A DNA stretch of 64,000 nucleotides from Austropuccinia psidii (Eukaryota; Basidiomycota; Pucciniomycetes; Pucciniales; Sphaerophragmiaceae). The DNA lies in NCBI GenBank assembly GCA_023105745.1, contig JALGQZ010000001.1, forward strand, positions 58,113,437 to 58,177,436, written 5' to 3'. Within the stretch, counting starts at the first letter, position 1. Each line of letters starts with the position of its first letter. The position numbers and the translations under genes were made by a program. Shown here one piece after another: positions 59,104 through 64,000 of the stretch. The notes under the pieces were generated by a model. It ran no database searches. It was not told the origin of the DNA and saw nothing but the letters and a program-made list of their open reading frames with translations.

Positions 59104-61026
59104 TGTGAGCTTTGAGGTATATTTTACATACCCAAATAGGCCACAATTACCTTAAAAAGAAATTTTGAATTATGCAAAACTCATAAGTCATGCATATATC
59201 CAAAATTCATCATTTTCAATTTCAGAAAAGATGAATAACGTTTTATTGAGTAAGTAAATCCATGGATTTAAGACCAGATTTGGATTCTACACAAAAATTC
59301 ACCCAGGGTAGACCCATAGAGTGAATAAGCTCAATTTAAGTATTTGAGGTGGTAAAATGGAAAATACTTCAATACCACATCATCAATACCACATAAAAGA
59401 TCCGTCAAAATTTTTGTTTTTCTTAATTTCACACCAAAATAATGGGAAAGTGAGAAATCCCATGTTACATATACACTAAGAATAGTGTTATGCATGTTTT
59501 GAGCACTTAATATCATAGTATTCTTACATGGACTTTTGGTACACCCATAGTGGATGTCTCACTTGAAGCTTAAATTACTATTTTGACGTAAAAACTAGGC
59601 AAGGGGGACAAAAGACATCAAAGAGAGCCAGGGTACCCAACTTCTGAGGCCTCAGAGGCGTGGCTAGCTCCAGAGCACGGATCCATGGCTCATCTTGGCT
59701 CAATTGGTAAACTAAAACTCTTTGGGAACTTGGTTACCAAGTTACACCTACCTAATCACAAGAAAATAGCAAATAACCTGCTATTTTGACGTGCCAAGAA
59801 GGTAATGAGCTACTTAGACTCCTGTAACCATGTCACTTCTTGATGACTTTCCATGACTAGACCCTAAAAGAGTAATTAAAACCCTTTTGGGACTCATATT
59901 CATTGATTTACCTCATAGCAACCTGCAAAATACTGCTATTTGCAATTCTACGTAGAAATGAGGAAAAAACTTCAAAAATTCATCAAAAATACAATTCTTG
60001 ATGAATCTTTCTGAAACTTTCAGGACCAATGGAGAACTGTATTATCTATGGTACAACCAAAAAGAATTACAGTTTTATTAGTAAAATTAAAAGTTTTACT
60101 TACAGTCCATTTTTGACCATTCTACGTGAAACACTGAATCTTCAAAAATTCACAGTAATTTAAACCTGTGATGAAATTGGCAATAACATTGATACCTTTG
60201 AGAAATCAATGATCATTTTAGAATAAAAGAAGATTTACTGTTGTTACTCCTTTTATTCTTAACCATATTGGGGTTGGTAGTCACGTAAAAGCATCAATTA
60301 AGTAATTATGATAATCTTACGTGACAACAGATGATGCAATCATTAATCCAAAAAGTTTTATTGTTTTCTCACTCACTGGTTTTTCAGTTTGCTCCATGGC
60401 ATGCCTCTGTGAGCTGTTGTTGACTTAAAAGAAGCCTCTTCTTGCTGTTTTTTCCAAAGAATCATCTTATCAACTTATTAAATCATTATCACCAACAAGT
60501 AAGTATTAGTTAAAGCTATTGTTAAAGTGTTTTAAATCTTTCCAAATCATTCAGAAAGACGTGAAATCCTAGAATCCAACTATATATTGTTGTAATACTG
60601 TTATAAATCCTTTTGATCCCTTAAAATCCACAATTCTACGTCAAATTTCTCTACTTTTATCTATCAATAAGTTCTTTGGAGTATTAGTGAGTCATTTATC
60701 TTTAATTCTTAAAGTTTTTCTCTAGTAATAGTTTTCTTCAAGAATTATCTTTATAATTATTCTTGCAAAAGATAATTATATATATTAAAATAATTTCATT
60801 ATTTTAATAAAGAAGTCTTTATCATTAAATTCTTCTTGTAATTGATTCTTGTAGACAATTACTGCTCACAGTTATAATCACGAGTAGTGTATAACACGTG
60901 AAAGAAATAATTTTATAATTATTTAATTGTGGTTATAATAATTTTTATTATTATATTTCATAAGAACAGACATAGTACTGTTGACCAATAGTAATATTAT
61001 CATCAGTTTCATAGTCACATCTTACA
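59104..61026 (+). repeat. 5' LTR of C4 (1923 bp)
   Basis: Starts TGTGAGCTTTGAGG and ends TAGTCACATCTTACA. Homology to C1 and C3 is recognisable at both ends and around the TTAAAAG promoter-like site near 60428, but the middle is diverged. Confidence 0.82.
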
Positions 61027-61712
61027 TTTGGGGGCCTGGCCGTGATTTTATCCATAGACTTGGCTTTAATCATATTCTAGACTTCATTTTAAACTACCAT
61101 ACCTACCAATATCTCATATTTGGAGGTTTTGGCGTGTTTTTGAACCTTTTTGCAAATAATTAATATATTTTTAAGTTCTAAAATATATTGATTTAATAAT
61201 TTTTTCTTTCATTTTAAAGTTAAAATAATTTTTATTTTTGAAATTGTCTTAAGATCTTTTTCATTGAGGAATTTGGTTGAATTTAATACTGTTTTTACAT
61301 GTGGCTTTTTCACATCCAAAAACTTATAAAATTATTCTTTGAGTTACTCTGAATTAAATTTCATTCAAAATCTTAAATTTTAATTTTTTTTTTCTTTAAA
61401 AAGAATAATTTTTTTAATATTAAAAAATAATAAAATTAATAAAAAATCTTTTAAAAATATCTTAAAACACAAAAATAATTTCTTTTATCATATTTTTTTC
61501 TCTTTAAGTTTCTTTAATCAAATACTGTGCAGCTGGTAACAGACTCAGTAAAAGATACATCAATAGTCCAGAATCTTCAGAAGCAGAATCTGAAGACAGT
61601 ATTGAGGTGCTGATTGCTAAAAGAGGCACCTTATTCAACTCAGAAAAAGCTAAATTACCACCAAAAGGTGTGTATTTTATCTTATATTTTCACCTTTTAT
61701 CTTTAAATTGAC
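61027..61712 (+). other. C4 leader with primer-site motif and exon-like block
   Basis: TTTGGGGGCCTGGCCGTG follows the LTR. An open Ser/Glu-rich block (about 61550-61670, ESSEAESEDSIEV) corresponds to the C3 block at 50060-50158 and is followed by GGTGTGTAT, a donor-like site. The rest is AT-rich. Confidence 0.45.
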
Positions 61713-64000
61713 ATGAAAATGGTGCATACCAGAAATGGAAGCAACTATTCAGTCCAACCAGATGGATGTGGACAAGGAAGAGGCAAGACCAAATCCAGAA
61801 GTGCCAAGTCTTCCACAAGAAAGACACATTTGGAGGATGCCAGAGTTGCCCCCCATTCCCCAAGGTCTGTACCAACAGATTTTGACGTGAATTCAGAGCC
61901 TGAACTGATTTATGGTAATATTTCCAGGGCTGAACCACTTTCAGATGGCAGCAATAGAAATATATCAATGCCAGTACAAAAACTGGTTCAGAGCAGCCAA
62001 GGAAGAGGAGTGGGAAATCTGCCCAAGCCTTTGGCAGGGGGCCATGAACTCCTACTTACACATCAAGAGCTTTCTGGGTGAGGAGAAGACCATAGAACTC
62101 TTAGGAGGATGGAGCCCCCTGTCTTGCAAAGACAAGGTCAAAAAGATAAAGAATTGGTTGAAGAACCAAAGTCTTTTATCCATAGACCAGAAGAAAGAGT
62201 TGGAAATGACTCCAGCTTTGGAGACAGAGGCACCAGTGGCATCTACAAGCTCCAAACCAGCTCCAGAAGCATCCAAGGACAAGCCCAAAGGACCTCAAAA
62301 GAAACAGAGAGGTCCCAAGAACCATCAAGGCAAGGGCAAAGGCAAAGCCAATTGGCACAGACCTTACCCAAAAGGGTACAGGATCCCCAAATTGGAGCCT
62401 TTAGCCGTGGACAGTGTCTTCAATATGGCCAGAACTCTGATGGAATTCACAGCCAAGGAGCAGGAAAGGATGAACAGAACCTTTCCACGCAAATAATTGG
62501 TGAACAAACTAGTATTAATGTAGAAATTGGTAAACTTGATAGAAAGTTAACTAAAATTGCATTAGATATAGTTGAATTAAAGAAAAATGACAAAACATAC
62601 ATTGAATTGCACCAAGTGACACATGCCAGACTTGAATGAATTACCAATTCTTGCAAAAGAATTGAAAATATGTGCCAAATTCAGCATGATGAAATAGAAG
62701 ATCTTTCCATTTCTAAAGTGAATACTCAACTTACAATTTTACAAGACCAAGTCTTACAAATAGTTGAGAATACCAACCAATTTGCCATACACTTAGCAAA
62801 AAGTGACAGTGAAAGGCAGAAGTTAAAGAATGAGATAATTGCAAGTGTGGAACAAATTCATAAGAATCATGAACCACATATGCCAAGACATTCTACACCT
62901 TTAACTGAAGAAAAACTTCCTGTTAAAGAAAGTCTTACACCATTCTTGGGAGAAAATGCCTACTCTGCAAGAGATATTCCCAAAATAGAAGAATGGCCAA
63001 CATTCTCTGGTGAAGGAGAATACAACCATATTGAATTCATCAGAACTATTGATATGTTGCAAGAAGACTTTAATATACCTGATGAAATCATAGTGGGAAA
63101 ACTACACTGTTTGTTTACCAGAACTGCAAAGAAATGGTATTACAAAATGAGGATTGATCATGGTAAACATGACTGGTCTTGGTGGAAATCTGAAGTGATT
63201 ACCAAATGGGCCAATAATTCTTGGAGGTTTAAAATGGAGAATGCTTTTGAAAGTGCCATTTTTAACTCAGAAAAAGACAAACCACTTACTTGGTTCTTCA
63301 AACAAAAAGACAGATTATCTGCTTTACACCCAGATATGTCTGACACTATGATTAATATGAAAATATTAAGAAAGTGTGGAGGAGAACTGGAACATGCTAT
63401 CAAAAGCAGATGTGTGGAACCTTGTTCAACAGAGGACTACATTAATGCTATGGAAGATATCATTACCAGGACAAGAATTGGTAAGACTTGGATTAAAAAC
63501 CCAATAGAGTCCAAAATAGTCTCAAAGATTCCTAGAGAGGAAAGAAGACCAGAAAGACCTGTCTTGAAGTGTCATAAATGTGGAAGTACTTCAAATTTAG
63601 CCAACACTTGTCCTAAAAAGACAAAAATCAATGAAGTTCAAGTCATTGGAGAAATTCAGTGTACTGAGGAGAAAGAGGAGTCTGATCAAGATTCTGCAGT
63701 CTCTGAAGATACACCAGTGGAAGACTATCCCATTGAAAACATTTCAGCTTTCTTTGAGGTCACAGAAGTCCATACCCACTTGCCACAGTACAGTGAAGAT
63801 TTCTGCAACCTGATCAATATCCAGGATGCCAGAATGTGTAAAACAAAACCTGCTAGAGGAAAGGGTTATACTTCTGGAGCATCCTGTATCACATCAGTTC
63901 TGATGAGTGATATTGAAGCCAAAGTAATTTTGGATACAGGGGCATTTTGCACTTGTGTTGGCAAAGATTATCTCCAAATTATAATTACTGAATGTAAAAA
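61713..64000 (+). pseudogene. C4 gag-protease frame (two stops, open to window end)
   Basis: The ATG at 61713 begins the gag frame. Stops occur only at 62079-62081 and 62637-62639; from 62640 the frame is open to 64000. Parts: a basic disordered N-terminus overlapped by the +1 ORF; coiled-coil-like 62500-62900; capsid-type about 62960-63420 (IEEWPTFSGEGEYNHIEF, AKKWYYKMRID, LHPDMSDTM); a zinc knuckle at about 63570-63612 reading CHKCGSTSNLANTC, with Asn where the ligand His is expected (codon 63594-63596); an acidic linker; and the protease start LDTGAFCTCVGKDYL near 63930. Because the lesions are so few, C4 may be recent or may retain parts usable in trans. Confidence 0.8.
61912..62496 (+). 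CDS. Overlapping +1 ORF in the C4 gag region (194 codons)
   Basis: Open throughout while the gag frame stops inside it at 62079. Aromatic-rich helical half: NWFRAAKEEEWEICPSLW, then MNSYLHIKSF, then LGGWSPLS and IKNWLKNQS. The Pro/Lys-rich basic half ends in FNMARTLMEF and RMNRTFPRK, as in C3. Amino-acid changes relative to C3 are mostly conservative at the aromatic positions, which fits selection on this frame. Its stop is a TAA at 62494. An in-frame ATG at 61943 (MAAIEIYQ) is a plausible start; upstream sequence in this frame is not conserved. It lies in the same place and phase as in C3 and A1. Confidence 0.58.
   Translation: MVIFPGLNHFQMAAIEIYQCQYKNWFRAAKEEEWEICPSLWQGAMNSYLHIKSFLGEEKTIELLGGWSPLSCKDKVKKIKNWLKNQSLLSIDQKKELEMTPALETEAPVASTSSKPAPEASKDKPKGPQKKQRGPKNHQGKGKGKANWHRPYPKGYRIPKLEPLAVDSVFNMARTLMEFTAKEQERMNRTFPRK

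Larger units (their letters stand above)
59104..64000 (+). mobile_element. Element C4: family-C Ty3/gypsy, 5' part (runs off the window)
   Basis: A 5' LTR (59104-61026) is followed by a leader and a well-preserved gag-protease frame that is still open at the last base. It is inserted in A3 gag; the left flank is GCATC. The LTR is of the short subtype shared with C2. Its pol and 3' LTR lie outside the window. Confidence 0.88.

Noticed and set aside
1..64000. Repeat-induced point mutation (RIP) as the cause of decay
   Set aside because: Many lesions are G-to-T transversions (Asp to Tyr) or indels, not the C-to-T pattern of RIP. AT-richness alone is not evidence.

Overview
This 64 kb window looks like a repeat-dominated stretch of a fungal nuclear genome. 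The sequence is AT-rich. I see no host housekeeping gene, rRNA, tRNA or CRISPR array. Almost all recognisable coding sequence belongs to LTR retrotransposons. The gag/pol proteins and the antisense accessory protein resemble, from memory, the very abundant retroelement proteins of rust fungi (Pucciniales), most closely the myrtle rust Austropuccinia psidii. That assignment is unverified.

Layout: 1-3054 is AT-rich with nothing coding. A 294-bp MITE-like element follows at 3055-3348. From about 3965 a decayed Ty1/copia element runs left to right (gag, protease, integrase, RT). Its RT is split by element A1 (6791-27330, Ty3/gypsy 'family A', LTR TGTCAG...CTGACA), resumes at 27331-27645, and is split again by element C1 (27646-37967, 'family C', LTR TGTGAGCC...CTTACA). 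A1 is itself interrupted by a full-length chromovirus, B (11577-21882, minus strand, 5-bp target duplication ATCAG), and by a reversed family-A fragment, A2 (22019-26354). C1 carries a chromovirus-type solo LTR (34630-36068, duplication CAGAT), and its 3' LTR is cut by reversed C2 (37968-42814). C2 is cut by reversed A3 (from 42815). A3 is cut twice, by full-length C3 (47310-58290) and by C4 (59104 to the window end). The deepest chain is copia < C1 < C2 < A3 < C3. Estimated LTR similarity falls from young to old as B > C3 > A1 > C1, which agrees with this order.

How the genes work together: in each Ty3 element, Gag forms the particle, and Pol supplies protease, reverse transcriptase, RNase H and integrase. 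B also has a C-terminal chromodomain, a canonical -1 slippery heptamer (GGGAAAA) just before its gag stop, and a convergent antisense gene with a 50-nt intron. That gene has an exact Zn2Cys6-type cysteine pattern. Most copies are dead. B has long open frames, but two RT catalytic Asp positions are Tyr. C3, C1, A1 and the others carry stops and frameshifts.

Most interesting: (1) the intron-containing antisense zinc-cluster gene carried by B; (2) a second, +1-frame ORF overlapping the gag region in families A and C, whose product aligns between the two families although the main-frame sequence there is low-complexity; (3) the dated nest of insertions; (4) recurrent loss of catalytic acidic residues in protease, RT and integrase copies.
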